Shown here: piece after piece, positions 1-11,635 of the stretch
Numbering within the stretch: position 1 is the stretch's first letter
Layout: every line of letters begins with the position of its first letter
Origin: Aricia agestis
Lineage: Eukaryota; Arthropoda; Insecta; Lepidoptera; Lycaenidae
Assembly (NCBI RefSeq): GCF_905147365.1
Contig: NC_056417.1
Span: forward strand, 10,562,501-10,626,500
Direction of reading: 5' to 3'
Length of the DNA: 64,000 nucleotides
Made by a program: the position numbers and the translations under genes
Notes under the pieces: model-generated
Seen by the model: the letters and a program-made list of their open reading frames with translations, nothing else
Databases searched by the model: none
What the model was told of the DNA's origin: nothing

Positions 1-98
1 CCGGGAAATGACATAGGATACATTTTATCCCGGAACAATGTACGGTTCCCGCGCGATAAACGAATTTTGACAACAGAGTTGCGGGTATCATCTTGTTA
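1..98 (+). mobile_element. Helitron-like element HelA, 3' part, cut by window edge
   Basis: The segment reads like the second half of a short element that recurs in the window (35 kb, 40.7 kb, 43 kb, 50 kb, 60 kb): a cccgggaaaggacatagg block, then a gtacggttcccgcgcgataa block, then a small hairpin around gagttgc. Better copies end in CTAG next to T after a 3' hairpin, which is the usual Helitron 3' signature. The 5' part lies outside the window. Non-coding. Confidence 0.6.
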
Positions 99-116
99 AC
101 GTATAATGTATAATTA

Positions 117-812
117 TTAGCTGTCCCGGCAAACGTTTCTTTGCCATATAAAGTATTTTTAGGGCGGATTCGACCAAACTGGAGTAAAATTTTACTCGAG
201 TATAAATGTCTCCTAATCTAAGAGTAAGCTGGTTTTGCGTTTTTCCAACTTCTAATCCAAGAATGAGGTAATTACATGGGAGTAAACATTTACACGGGCT
301 ATTTTGGTGGAGTAGATATTAAACCGAGAATAGTTGCACAACAGGGTTCAACTGTCACGGTCGGTGTCATTGTGAACTATAATTGACATTTTATTTCATA
401 CTCTTTGAGTAACTTGATAAAATGCAAACGATAATACCCTAGAGTAAATTAAAGGAGTAAAATTATTCTCATGATAGTTATACTCGTATAACTTCAAGTT
501 TGGTCGAATCGGGCCTTAGTAAGTTATTGAAGTGACTAAATAAGTATGCCACCATGGCAACGTCCATCGCTAACCTGTCGCACAAACAATGGTCGCAGTC
601 AGTCTCGAGTTGTAATAATTTAGTATTTACTATTATTTATTCAACAAATGCACTTATCAATATAATAAGTACCCAGTAGCCGATTCTCAGACCCACTGAA
701 TATGCATATAAAATTTGGTGAAAATCAGTAAAACGGCTTTCCGTTTCGGAGGAGTACGCGGCCTAACATTGTGACACGAGAATTTTATAAGTATATAAGA
801 TTATTTAAGCCT
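117..812 (+). mobile_element. LINE-type repeat R1 interrupted by a MITE
   Basis: The sequence starts with tagctgtcccggcaaacg and ends with gacacgagaattttata. Near-identical uninterrupted copies of about 320 bp lie at 32015-32332 and 42013-42335. This copy is split at the aagtattt position by the Harbinger-like MITE at 162-515. I take it for the 3' end of a non-LTR retrotransposon of RTE type, common in Lepidoptera; the class is an inference from memory. Confidence 0.6.
162..515. mobile_element. PIF/Harbinger-like MITE, 354 bp, TSD TTA
   Basis: Terminal inverted repeats are visible: GGGCGGATTCGACCAAACT at the left end and, reversed, GGCCCGATTCGACCAAACT at the right end. TTA occurs on both sides (159-161 and 516-518). 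The flanks join to rebuild the R1 repeat seen intact at 32 kb and 42 kb, which supports the boundaries. TTA duplication with GG-starting ends is typical of PIF/Harbinger. No transposase is encoded. Confidence 0.75.
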
Positions 813-1288
813 GGCCATCAACGATATTATTGTGTATGTCCTAAATAAAAAGCTGGTGATAATGAATAAAAATAAATAACTAAAACCTAGTTTTCTAGTT
901 CAATTTTCATAGATTTTATCAACCTTGTTTTCGATGTAACTTAATAAGTCTTATTTACTTTTTTTGTAATTTTTATAATTGTCTAAATTTTGACTTCACA
1001 TATTTGCACATAATATTAAAAACTTGAAAATAAGGCATAGAACCTCAAGTAACATAGAACTATTAACAACTTCTATGAAGCTGTCCGTTTTGTCTACATA
1101 ACTGTATGTCACTCATAATCTAATTGTTTATTTCGAGCCCACCCTTTCTATGCGATGATACACATCAGGTTGACATGGGTACCGTTTTTTGGGTACACGT
1201 CCATCTCAATTCTATGACGTAACATCCCAAGGTTGTGTGATATTTTTAACTGTTTGTGTACGGGAACCGGGTTTTTGCCAGTTTTAGA

Positions 1289-1587
1289 CGTGGGAGAGTC
1301 ATACTTCGGCACGAACGGGCCGGCTCGACCGGAGAAATACCACGTTCTCACAGAAAACCAGCGTGCGGCTTGCGCTGTGTTTCGCCGTGTGAGTGAGTTT
1401 ACCGGAGGCCCAATCCCCTACCCTATTCCCGTCCCATCCCATCCCTACCCTCCTCTATTACCCTATTACCTCTTAAAAGGCCGGCAACGCACCTGCAGCT
1501 CTTCTGATGCTGCGAGTGTCCATGGGCGACTGAAGTTGCTTTCCATCAGGTGACCCGTTTTCGTTTGCCCACTTATTTCATAAAAAG
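1289..1587 (+). mobile_element. SINE A copy
   Basis: Begins cgtgggagag, contains the conserved ggccggctcgaccggagaaa and a ccctaccctattccc minisatellite-like core, and ends in the 3' block ggccggcaacgcacctgcag to gacccgttt before an A-rich end. Eleven copies or fragments occur in the window. The 106-residue open frame here is only a translation of the SINE and is not conserved as a protein. Confidence 0.8.
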
Positions 1588-1611
1588 GAAGTCTCGGTTG
1601 TTGTATATTCA

Positions 1612-1700
1612 GTGGAGTTGATTCCTAGGCAGATGGCGGACCTACATAAGTTGGTCGCGTTACGTCAAACCTAGCCGTCAGATCACCATTGGAAAGCTAC
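1612..1700 (+). mobile_element. MITE F, one end only
   Basis: Contains ggagttgattcctaggcag, gcggacctacat and ttggtcgcgtta, the terminal region of the family seen at 37937-38286, 7066-7215 and 62244-62872. No matching opposite end is found nearby, so it is a truncated copy. Confidence 0.5.
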
Positions 1701-3329
1701 ATTCACCCTCAATAACATAGCCTATACTGCGTGACTGGTGAGACATGTTCAATACTCGAGGACGTGATATTTGGCTATTATATTAGATTAAAAAAAAAAA
1801 ACAATTGATCACTGAGTGAATGTAGCTTAAAGTTAAATAATTATTTACCCAACGCATGGACACCGCGCGCGATAAGGGTAGCAGCGCGGTGTTTCTTTCG
1901 TGGCGCACGCCACAGCGCCGGCCGCATAGTATGCCTACTTGCCTAGCTACGTAATTTACTTAGTGTATATATAAAAGGAAGTATTATTTTTGGGAAATTC
2001 TGTACTTATTTAAAGCTAGAAAAGATTAGGATTAATATTTAAACTTAACTAACGTAATCCAAGTTGTGCAAGTGCCCTAAAACGTCTTGCGCTGCGGAAA
2101 TTGATAATGATAGAACCAAAGTATGTTCTACAATAGTGAAGAACATATCAATATCTACAAGGAACTCCACCACCACCCGTGCGAAGCCGGGACAGGCCGC
2201 TAATATTTTATAATCCCAGACAGGCTATATTGTTGCGTACTCTGAACAAATCAATAACAGAATTCTCAGGATTCGCCAAGTATACAATATAAGTGCGGTG
2301 GAAAATGTACCTGGAGTCCAGGTTACAGTGGTTAGGCTGTGGAGGAGATAAATTATTCAGCAGCCTGGGGGTGACACTCAGCCGTACGCCGTACATATTT
2401 ATAGCGAGACATCGACGTACCATACACAAGGATCACGCATTCCGAGTGCTCGTTCAGACGTGTTTTCTGCGTGAATTCAGCTCGCGTGTTTTCCCAAACG
2501 CTACAGTCGAAAACGCGCACGTCTGAACGCGCCGCCAAATGTACGGTTTTGATCATTAATGTACGAATTTGATTTGTCAGAATTGGGATATTCTACGGTT
2601 TTACGGCTTCTAAGTTCTACCTAATAAAGTAGTAGTGAGTAATACTGAGTAAGTAGTATGTAGTACTAGTAAGTAGTATGAGTAGTAACTTCTAAACGCT
2701 AGCAATCTTCACTAGATAATGTGTTCAATTTCACTAAATAATTTATTTTTGCTCTATATTCATATTGGCAAATGACATCTTTTGTAAGAGTCCTTTGATT
2801 AGTATATTTTTTTAATAATATATTCCTTATTTTTGTTGTTATAACAGCACCAAAAATACGTTATATTTTTATAGCTTCAATATTTTAACTATTAGGGCCT
2901 ACGAGACACAGCCTAGCGATAAAAATAATAGCGAAGATTCTGTTAAATAATTCTGTTTTCACCTTTACGTAACGGACCCTGAATAAAAAACTGAGAGGCG
3001 AAAAACCATTAGGCCCTTCATGTTCGCTGCAAGCTCCATACAAAAATGGGACGTCAATGTTAGTACATAGTACGTAATTACAGACTGCACTAGACTCCGT
3101 TCTCGGAATACTTGTTGGAACACTAACGCCTCAGTTATAAATAATACTTTCTATTTATAATAGATGATAAAATAACAATCGTTTTTTCGCGACAAATTGT
3201 TTTGTCCTAATTTCAAAACTATTTATCTTTCCTATACATATCTCAAATATTTGACGCAATAATATTATGTTATAACATTTTATTATATTAAAGTATTGTT
3301 AATAGCTTTAAAGCGTGGGTGCAAAAATC
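1700..3329. other. No gene seen; mostly AT-rich intergenic DNA
   Basis: No supported gene. Small items only: a GC-rich patch at 1858-1925 with 9-bp hairpin arms (acaccgcgc and gcgcggtgt), a 12-bp inverted repeat cgttcagacgtg / cacgtctgaacg at about 2451 and 2518, and a simple tract built from agtagta and agtaagt at 2625-2690. Short open frames overlap on both strands and show no recognisable motif. Confidence 0.6.
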
Positions 3330-3478
3330 TGTCCCGGTGAACTTTGTGTCAGTTATAACGTTCCCTGGACTTCTACGAATATTTTAAGACTAAAATTAGC
3401 CCAATCCGTTCAGCCGTTATCGAGTTATAGCGTTACTAACACAAATTAAAATCCATTTTTATATATATAGATATATAG
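3328..3478 (+). mobile_element. LINE 3'-end fragment R2
   Basis: Contains gtcccggtgaactttg, ttccctggacttctacgaat and ccgttcagccgtt, followed by an ATATAT end. A closely related copy lies at 53011-53183 and a more distant one at 25614-25735. The short length and simple-repeat 3' end suit a 5'-truncated non-LTR retrotransposon. Confidence 0.55.
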
Positions 3479-3479
3479 A

Positions 3480-4260
3480 TGATAATAACTAAGCTTTTCT
3501 CCGGGAAAACGAGTTCAAGTAGTAACTAGCTAGAACGTTTTTCTTTGTCAAGAACTCATAAATACTAAATTTTTTGCAAATACTCTAGCAGATGTTGCCG
3601 AGATACCAATTATATATGAATATACAAAATCGTCTCGTTTATAGTATGAAATACATAAGCATGCTTTTTCGTTAAATAAAATGTTATTTAACGAAATTCG
3701 ATAATAAATAATGCTATCAATACGTCTCTCAAGCTTTGTACTTCGAACCCATGAATACAGATTAGATACCGACACGGAAAAACTCTAAAACAAACAGAAA
3801 AAATAATGAAATTGCTTATAAATATACAACGACATTTTCAAGAACGGACAGGTCCCGGGGAATATTTTTTTAGATCTGCAAGTAAGTAAGTAAGTACTAA
3901 TTCTTTATTTCCAAGAAATTAGTCACGATGTTCTTATTATTATTATTTTTATAATTCACAATTTGTGCCTCTAGGACGTGGAAATATTTTTAAATATAAA
4001 AAATCATGCTTTATTACTATAATATCTAACCATAACAAACTTATGATATAAATAGAATGTAAAATAAATTATAATACAATCTTCAAAGAATTACTCGTAT
4101 GTAAATACGAATACTCAGTCAAAAAATTCTGAATCAGTCAAAAAATCTGCATTGAGCAAAAAACTATCGTGCGCCCGACATAAAAATTTCTAGTCTATGC
4201 ACTAAACTTTAGTTATGTTAACTTCTATTTGATTCGCAGCTGGGTTCCAGTTATCTATAC
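3480..4260. other. No gene seen
   Basis: AT-rich DNA without recognisable coding or repeat structure beyond short A/T runs. The open frame at 3548-3775 on the minus strand has no family motif and AT-driven composition. Confidence 0.5.
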
Positions 4261-4261
4261 T

Positions 4262-5152
4262 TATAAAATTACATGTCCAGACTGACTGACTGATTCATCA
4301 TCGCTGAGCAAAAACAGTTAAAGTTACAGCCACGAAATTTGGTGAGTAGGGTTGTTTTATTAAGTAGACACCCACTAAGGAATTTTGAACATTTTACCCC
4401 GAAGGGGGTGGTTGAAAGTTTGAATGAAAGTCCGTCATTTCTTGAGTTAGAAACGTGAAACTTTATTTTTGGGTTACTGATTAAAAATGAATGGATACTT
4501 ATTTAAGCGTTTTTGGAAATTCTACCTCCAAGGGGGTGAAATTGGGGTTGAAAGTTTGAATGAAAGTCTGTTATTCCTTGAGTTAGAAACATGAAATTTT
4601 ATGTTTCGGCTACTGATTAAAAATGATTGGATACGTGTTTAGGCGTTTCTGGAAATTCTACCCCGAGGGGGTGAAATAGGGGTTGAAAGTTTAAATGAAA
4701 GTCCGTCATTTCTTCAGTTAGAAATATGAAAGTTTATTTTTGGACTGCTGATTAAAAATGAATGGATAGGTATTGAAGCGTTTTTGGAAATTCTACCCCC
4801 AAGGGGGTGAAATTGGGATTGAAAGTTTGAATGAAAGTCCGTCATTACTTGAGTTAGAAACATGAAACTTTATTTTTGTGCTACTGATTAAAAATGAATG
4901 GATACGTATTTAAGCGTTTCTGGTAATTCTACCCCCAAGGGGTGAAATTGGCGTAGAAAATTTCAATGAAAGTCCGTCATTTCTAGAGTTAGAAACATGA
5001 AAGTTTATTGACGTTTGCGTTTGACGTTTGCTTAAATAGGGTCCCGTTTTAACCTTTGTATAAGGAACCACAAAAAGGGGAAAATTATCGAACTTTGTTA
5101 TTATATTACATTATTATGTTAAGACGGACGAAGTCGCGGGCAACAGCTAGTA
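4262..5152 (+). mobile_element. Non-LTR-type repeat with internal tandem block
   Basis: Starts near gactgactgactgattcatc and acgaaatttggtgag, and ends gacgaagtcgcgggcaacag then ctagta, a terminal motif I know from RTE-like lepidopteran repeats. A compact copy of the same architecture, with one core unit, is at 61753-61988. Here the core is expanded into five tandem units (separate entry). Non-coding. Confidence 0.6.
4397..5010 (+). repeat. Tandem repeat, five units of 128-136 bp
   Basis: Unit landmarks agggg(g)tg start at 4403, 4531, 4666, 4802 and 4938. Each unit carries gttgaaagttt, gaaagtccgtcatt, gagttagaaaca and gattaaaaatgaatggata. The units are diverged by point changes but keep their order. 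Confidence 0.85.
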
Positions 5153-5670
5153 GAGTATATTATCAGTCTCGTGTCTCGAAAAGCATGCATAGCATGGCTA
5201 CTATAGAAAGGGTTTTTTAACAAAATAGATTAATTGACTGATTGACTTTGTTCCTCAAATCGTTTTTTAGGCATTTCGACTATGACCATGCAAAGCCTCC
5301 TGATGTATTAATGCAAACAGGATAACACTGGAATTGTCAGAACTACAAATTGATAAAAAAATAACCAAGTAGATTTATCATTGAATCCTTAAAAAAAAAC
5401 AGCTACAACATAACTGCCCATACCGACAATGGGGCATACTCGCTGAAGACATTTTAGTCCCAGTCATGCCTGTCCTTACGCGAAATATAAAAGCACAAGT
5501 ACATGAGAACATTGTAATTCAAGATCCTCCGAGTTTTCATTTAACAAACAAGGGGCCTTACAAAGGAATAAGTTTATTAAACGTCTCTATTTTATTATTT
5601 TATCTTGTTTGTCGACAGCTATTAGATATAAAGGAAAATGGTATCAGGATTAACAGCGTTACCACAATAT
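5153..5670. other. No gene seen
   Basis: AT-rich; no supported gene or clear repeat. The small plus-strand frame at 5466-5672 has no recognisable domain. Confidence 0.5.
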
Positions 5671-5673
5671 AAA

Positions 5674-5835
5674 CAACAATATATTACCCGGAACTTCATT
5701 ACGAAGGTTCATCGCCCGGGAACCATACATTTTAATAAAATATGTACGAAAATCTTATGTAATTTCCCGGGCTATATATATATATATCTCCTACAAAATT
5801 TTATTTTAATCGATTCAGCGGTTTAGGCGTGAACA
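5674..5835 (-). mobile_element. HelA fragment, diverged
   Basis: On the minus strand it contains the HelA order gttacctgttcacgcctaaa, accgctgaatcgatt, cccggg and a tacggttcccgggcgat-like block. It is more diverged than the copies at 35 kb or 40.7 kb. Confidence 0.5.
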
Positions 5836-6118
5836 GGTAACACACAAGAAACTCTCACAATTATAATAATAAATGAAAATATAATAAGTAAAATTCATTT
5901 CAAATAACTTGAAGAAGCTAATTAAAATAAGCAATTCTAAGTTGTATATTTGTATAACTTATTTTTATTGAGCACGTTTGATTTCAATGTCACGGCTGAG
6001 TTACTCTAATACTGTATGAATTTATTATATATTTTGGATCGAATATATAATGAATCTCTCTTTTCAGAAAAAAAACTACTTTCCTACACGGTAATCGAAC
6101 CCACAACAAATCAATATA
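5836..6118. other. No gene seen
   Basis: AT-rich spacer between a HelA fragment and a SINE A copy; nothing recognisable. Confidence 0.5.
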
Positions 6119-6437
6119 CGTGGGAGAGCCATGCTTCGGCACGAATGGGCCGGCTCGACCGGAGAAATACCACGTTCTCACAGAAAACCGGCGTGAAACA
6201 GCGCTTGCGCTGTGTTTCGTCGAGTGAGTGAGTTTACCGGAGGCCCAATCCCCTACCCTATTCCCTTTCCTCCCCTCCCCTATTCCCTTCCCTTCCCTAT
6301 TACCCTATTCCCTCTTACAAGGCCGGCAACGCACATGCAGCTCTTCTGATGCTGCGAGTGTCCATGGGCGACGGAAGTTGCTTTCCATCAGGTGACCCGT
6401 TTGCTCGTTTGCCCCCTTATTTTATAAAAAAAAAAAA
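6119..6437 (+). mobile_element. SINE A copy, full length
   Basis: Complete from cgtgggagagccatgc to a poly-A run of 12 or more. It has the full head, the C-rich core and the 3' block shared with the LINE remnant at 27156-27357. Confidence 0.85.
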
Positions 6438-7065
6438 ATCAAGGTCTACGCTACAAAGGACGCCATTTTGCCACTGCACTGATGACTCACTGCGTTCTTA
6501 TCAGTGAAAGTATTCCCTAACGAGTAAAACGTGCAGGTGGTTTGGCGATAAAACGCGAATTCCCGATTCATGTGCAAATAGCGGGCGGCAATTTTAAAAA
6601 CGATCGTTTTATTTTTTTAAACGCGAACGAGCTTCGGGCGTTTCGTTTTTACGACTATGTTTTATATTAATCTACTATCTATGTATCTAAATTGTGGTAA
6701 AAATTTATACTATGGTTGTTCCGGTAAAAACTACTCTGGCAGTGCACACATTTTCAAACAGGGCATTTACTGGTAAAAAAGAAGATAATATTACTTCTTT
6801 ACCTAGGCTGCACCAATGGTCTACTCTACCTGTATCTATGTCCACAAAATATCAATCAAGTCACGTGTTAACATTTTTTACCCGACCCAAAAAAGCGCAC
6901 AACCCACCTAGTTTCACTTGAAACATATAAGTATAAATATGTTACCCGACTGCACCAAAACTCAGAAAAATATGTTTTGGATTGTTCCTGCAGTTAAAAT
7001 ATTAATACAAATTAAATTTTCCCTCCCCGGTAACTTTATCAACCTGTGGATGTTTTGATATCAAA
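6438..7065. other. No gene seen
   Basis: No recognisable gene. The 75-residue open frame at 6694-6921 is low-complexity in origin and matches nothing I know. Confidence 0.5.
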
Positions 7066-7216
7066 GTACCATCGAGGAAATTGATTCATAGGCAGTTGAC
7101 AGACCCACGTCATTTGGTCGGATCATGTCAATTCAATGTTAATTGTGATCCTGCCTGGGTTTGACATAACGCGACCAAATTACGTAGGTCCGCCATCTTG
7201 CCTATGAATCAACACT
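7066..7216. mobile_element. MITE F, short copy
   Basis: Left end gtaccatcgaggaaattgat and cataggcagttgacagacc. The right part runs ggtttgacataacgcgacca, acgtaggtccgcc, gcctatgaatcaac, which is roughly the reverse complement of the left part, so the copy is close to two joined ends. Confidence 0.55.
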
Positions 7217-7906
7217 ACAACTACGTCTTCCCTACCTATAGTATATCCCATCAAATAAATGTAAAGTGGGTACCAAACAAACTCAAACTTTTTCTTCGTA
7301 TATACCAAAAGTAACATACAAAATCGGAAGTAAAATCTCGTTCATTTACATAATATTTTCATAAAGTCATATATTATGTTAAAATGAGAGAGAAAGCACA
7401 AAATTAACACGAACACAAATTACACATCAAGTTCTAAGTAGATTAGCGGTCGCAGAATACACAACAAAATATCAAATTACACACAAGGTAAATCCAACCT
7501 TGTTCTATGGTGGGAAAGATCGAAATGGAACGCGGGTGTACATTTCATAGAGCCCGTCCATTATAATGATGTAAGCTCGGACGCGTCGTCGGAAACCAAT
7601 TATATCCTTTATACTAGGGATTCCCAAACTTATTTTGTCTACTGCCCACTTTGAGAAAATACTATTATGTTTTAACGCCCCGTTGTTACAATTTATCTCA
7701 ACATGTTGTGGCCAAGCTATAAGTAATAACAAGCTATAAGATCTATAACAACTATATTATTATTATGTAGTACGGATTCAGTAACGATTTTGTAACGCTA
7801 TTAAAACGCCGCGACGCGTCCCAATGTGAACCGATCTTTATTCTAATAATACCCAAAAACAGATCTACATTACTTATGTGTTTATGACTTATGAGCAATC
7901 TGAATT
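7217..7906. other. No gene seen
   Basis: AT-rich sequence. The minus-strand open frame at 7505-7732 shows no known motif. Confidence 0.5.
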
Positions 7907-7980
7907 CGTAGCATTCTCTACGTTCCGCGTAGCACTGCTACGGCGTAGCGCTCTACGGCGTAGCTTTGCTACGAGGCTAC
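7907..7980. repeat. Clustered cgtagc / gctacg inverted motifs
   Basis: About 70 bp in which cgtag and ctacg alternate many times (cgtagcact, gctacggcgtagcgct, ctacggcgtagctttgctac). Nearly every motif can pair with a neighbour. A related array lies at 34674-34737. Confidence 0.75.
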
Positions 7981-8114
7981 AATTCAAAGTGGCAAAACAT
8001 TAAAGCAAGAACAATATTTCAGGAATTTATGCACAGAATTGTTTAATGTTTCGTGGGCTGTTGGTGATGAAGGAAAAATAATTGCAACATTACACAAAGT
8101 ATGTAAATACAAAC

Positions 8115-8419
8115 CATAAAGTTAATATACCTAGCGGAATAGAGCAACAATCTCGAGCTGTCAAACGAAACCGAAATTGGTTTCATCTGTGTGTAAAAAT
8201 ATGTGTACGTATACACTTACACAAGCATGATTGAACATGATTTCTATGAGATTAAATTATCAACGTGCGGCACGTGCCGACTGGACGTCAAAAAAAGAGT
8301 GCTGCTGTCATGTATCACACGATTCACACGTATCTTTTTACCGCGTAGTGTTACTGATAGTGACATCTCGCTTGCTCAGGCCTTTGTTTCTCTATTCCGC
8401 TAGGTATATTCATATTATG
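8115..8419. mobile_element. hAT-like MITE C, copy 1
   Basis: Left end CATAAAGTTAATATACCTAG; right end is its diverged reverse complement, ctaggtatattcatattatg. Flanking 8-mers atacaaac (8107-8114) and atgcaaac (8420-8427) match at 7 of 8 bases. Other copies have perfect 8-bp duplications. The size of about 300 bp, terminal repeats and 8-bp duplications indicate a non-autonomous hAT element. Internal open frames are not real genes. Confidence 0.85.
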
Positions 8420-8525
8420 ATGCAAACACAATAATTATTTTAGTTCATATCAATTATTAGGATCTTGTGGTACTTAGATGACATTGTTATAGGGGCGTAG
8501 ATGCAAAAATGTCACATGGAACTAG

Positions 8526-8711
8526 GTGTCTAAACACACTAGGCCGAAAATACGCGGCTGATTGGCATGATTACGCCAGCAAAGCGCCACGCATACAATT
8601 ATAGAACGCGACGTAATTTCGGCATGGTGTGTCATCACTCATCAGTAATTTAAAATACATATGTAATCATGCCGAACTTCGACCGCGTTTTTTCGGCCTA
8701 GTGTAATTAGG
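8526..8711. mobile_element. MITE K, copy 1
   Basis: Left end gtgtctaaacacactaggcc and right end cggcctagtgtaattaggc are roughly inverted. The inner arms also pair (catgattacg and gtaatcatgcc). The better copy is at 43878-44058. Confidence 0.6.
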
Positions 8712-8761
8712 CTCTATGGCTTAAACACTAACGGCCGTTCCCAATATTTGATCCATCTCTG

Positions 8762-8860
8762 GTGTTGCCCTACTAGAGATAGGAATAGCTCACAATTGAC
8801 ATAAAATATATGTCTCTAATGTCTAATGTGAGTTATTTCTATCTCTAGTAGGCGTTGCTG
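8762..8860. repeat. Imperfect hairpin, 25-bp arms
   Basis: Arms 8770-8794 and 8827-8851 (ctactagagatag outward) pair with two mismatches around a 32-base loop. Pairing partly continues outside (gttgcc / ggcgttgc). It looks like a small MITE. Confidence 0.65.
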
Positions 8861-9237
8861 GGTGGCGCGGTGCGGAGGGGCGGGGAGTGATGATGATGAA
8901 GGAGGCGTGTTCTGTCGAGGGTCACCAATGTGGGAATATGCGTGGCCACCACAAAGGAAGATCTTCCGACCGAGCGAGGTGTTATGCTCGGTCAGGCCGA
9001 AGCCCACGTGATACATTTCAGCTGTCGTATATATACAGACGCGCTCAGAAAACTTCGATAGCGCGATGCAGGAATGTTAGGCGAATTGTGGGTACCGCCA
9101 CAGACACAAATGTTTCTCATCGTAAAACTGACTTGTCTATGTGAAACAAGATTGTCTAAAAACTGTCGTGTCTCTAATATGCTCTCTCTCTAACACCAAA
9201 GATTATGAAATGACTGTCACTTGAGTGACACTTTATA
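8861..9237. other. No gene seen; GC-richer patch
   Basis: The 8870-9060 patch is GC-richer than its surroundings and is open in several frames, but no domain, splice structure or repeat partner is visible. Confidence 0.4.
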
Positions 9238-9600
9238 ACGCCTCCGTGGTCTACTAGTTAGAGCATCGCTCTCGACTCCGGAGGTCGTGGGTTCGAATCC
9301 CGCGTTGGAAACATGTTATTTCCAAGTTTGGTTAGGACAATGCAAGCTGATCACCTGATTGTCTGACAAGTAAGATGATCCATGTGTCGGATGGGCATGT
9401 AAAAAGTCGGTCCTGCGCCTGATCTCTCGCCAGTCGTGTCGGTCTTCCGTCCCACTGGGTTATGAGAGTAAAGGAATAGAGAGTTCTCTTGTGTACTGCG
9501 CACACACTTGGGCACTATAAAATTACTCCTGCGTACCTGGTCTGGTTTCAATGAAACCGGCCACCGTCACCGAAACCGGTGTGGGGAGTATTATTATAAT
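9238..9600 (+). mobile_element. tRNA-derived SINE B, copy 1
   Basis: The head is tRNA-like: A-box-like tggtctactagttagagc, then ggttcgaatccc as B box. The acceptor ends do not pair and no discriminator/CCA context exists, so this is a SINE head rather than a tRNA gene. The body carries gattgtctgacaagtaagat, gccagtcgtgtcggtcttcc and cgcacacacttgggcac, and the end is gaaaccggtgtgggg plus ATTATT. Possible short TSD ttataa. Confidence 0.8.
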
Positions 9601-10138
9601 GGTGGTGATACATTTAATTTTGTATTGTATTAACATACTACCAGATTAATCTAATTTTTATCTCATCCAAAAATTAAAACTTTTTCTGCACTTTATTTTC
9701 AGCGTCCAATATAATCCAGCTTGTAGCAAGAGTAATGAAATGAATATTCTTTGAAAGAAAATTATGTTTTTAAATAAAACTTTATGAATATATGCAAAAT
9801 GAGTAATAAAAGTTTGTGCTGCGTCTTTTTATTTATGAAATATGAACATTTTAAATATCGTAAAGACTCCGGTAAGTATCACCATTGGCATTGTTTAATA
9901 CTGATAAGAACGTGTCGCTCAAAACTATGATATTATAATATGTTTGTGATTTCACTTTGTGCCCATGTTGTAATTTAATTGTTATTTGAGTTAAAACTTT
10001 ATTTTATAAATTTTTAATACTAGTAAATTAGAAAAACAAATGATATAAGTTGATATAACAGTCATCAATAGTCAGACAAAAAAATAATGTTTTTAACATA
10101 TTATAAGAAGAAATAGACGTGCGGGAGTAGAATTTTAG
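9601..10138. other. No gene seen
   Basis: AT-rich spacer with no recognisable feature. Confidence 0.5.
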
Positions 10139-10437
10139 ACATGGGAGAGCCATGCTTCGGCAAGAATGGGTTGGCTCGACCGGAGAAACACCACGTTTTC
10201 ACAGAAAACCGGCGTGAAACAGTGCTTGCGCTGTGTGTCGCCGAGTGAGTTTACCGGAGGCCCAATCCCCTACCCTATTCCCTTCTCTACCCTCTCCTAT
10301 TACCCTATTCTCTCTTAAAAGGCCGGCAAGGCACCTTCAACTCTTCTGATGCTGCGAGTGTCCATGGGCGATGGAAGTTGCTTTCCATCACGTGACCCGT
10401 TTGCTCGTTTGCCCTCTTATTGCATTAAAAAAAAAAG
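10139..10437 (+). mobile_element. SINE A copy
   Basis: Full-length copy from atgggagagccatgc to a poly-A run. agacat occurs just before the start and just after the A run, a possible short target duplication. Confidence 0.8.
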
Positions 10438-11376
10438 ACATAACAAAAAAGAAACTCCAAGCTATGAATGGAGTCTGACATCATATCTGACAAACTTCCA
10501 AACAAACGTCCAAATTATACAGCAATTAAATTTAAAGTAGCTGTTTCCGAATCTAAGCACGCGCGAATATAAACTCTAACTACTTTACCGTACGTTCAAT
10601 TTCATTTGAACCCCTAGAAAAGTTCCTCTAATGTGATAACCTTATATCGATCAAAGTTTTCCGTTTCACCGAAAGACTTCAAAGAAATCCAAACTCACTT
10701 GAACCTGAATTTGATACGAGCGTAAAAAGGAGAATAAAAAACAAAATTATATTTCACGTGTAGCGTCTTTTTATATACTTAATTTTAGAGGCGAAATATG
10801 AAACTTTGGAAGATAGGGAAGATGTTGAAATTTTGTAAAAAACTAAAATCATTTAGCAAGGTGCGACTGTATTCGATTTCGCCTATATATTAATGGAAGT
10901 TAAACAGTATACAGTGTGTTAGTGTAAACACCGTTATCCTTGAAACCATCAAATGAGCCCGTCAAAATGAACAAATTTTTCTATGAGAAAAATGATGGGA
11001 GCTCAAAAAAATGCCGTCTTCATACCCATAGGAATGCCCGGATCGGCAATTTACTACTACTAACTACACTAACATCTTGTATATTAATTGTATAACATTG
11101 TGTATTAAGACGAACATTAAATCCCACTAAAGACAACGATTATACCCTTAATTAGTGACAATATTAAACCATCATAAAATCAAACTAAATATTGAATAAT
11201 ATATTTTCTACAAATAAAAAAAACATTCACAAAAGATTCGCTACTAATTTCTGAACACGAATCGGCAATCCCTCGACGACTGAGCCCGATCTGTAATTGC
11301 TTGCGATGGGGACGATAGCAGGTATTAAGGGAAGGGACCACCCATAAAGTACGTCACCCGATTTTCATGATTATTA
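10438..11376. other. No gene seen
   Basis: No recognisable gene or repeat; AT-rich with short open frames only. Confidence 0.5.
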
Positions 11377-11635
11377 GGCTGGTTTTACAGTGACGCGTAC
11401 CGTCCGCGCGGGTGGTAAGCGTGGTTAGCAAGTACGCGGATGACCCGCTTGAAACTATAAAACGAGTTCAGAGCCACGCGGTTTGCCACCTTCGTACAGT
11501 CGCAATAAGAAAACCGCGGCTGAAACACCGTCTGTAACGATCTAACTTTACTATGTAACGATCTAAGGCACTCAAAGTTCATGGACCGCGACGTTTACCA
11601 ACCGCGCTGGCAGACGCGTCACTGTAAAACCAGCC
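11377..11635. mobile_element. Harbinger-like MITE J, 259 bp, TSD TTA
   Basis: Perfect terminal inverted repeats of at least 19 bp: GGCTGGTTTTACAGTGACG at the left and its reverse complement at the right. TTA flanks both ends (11374-11376 and 11636-11638). The interior is GC-richer than the flanks and non-coding. Confidence 0.85.

Noticed and set aside
1233..1553. 106-residue protein, and similar frames in other SINE A copies
   Set aside because: The frames are translations of a dispersed SINE; frame and start differ between copies.
9238..9312. tRNA gene
   Set aside because: A and B boxes are present, but the acceptor stem does not pair and the same head recurs with a long SINE body at three other sites.
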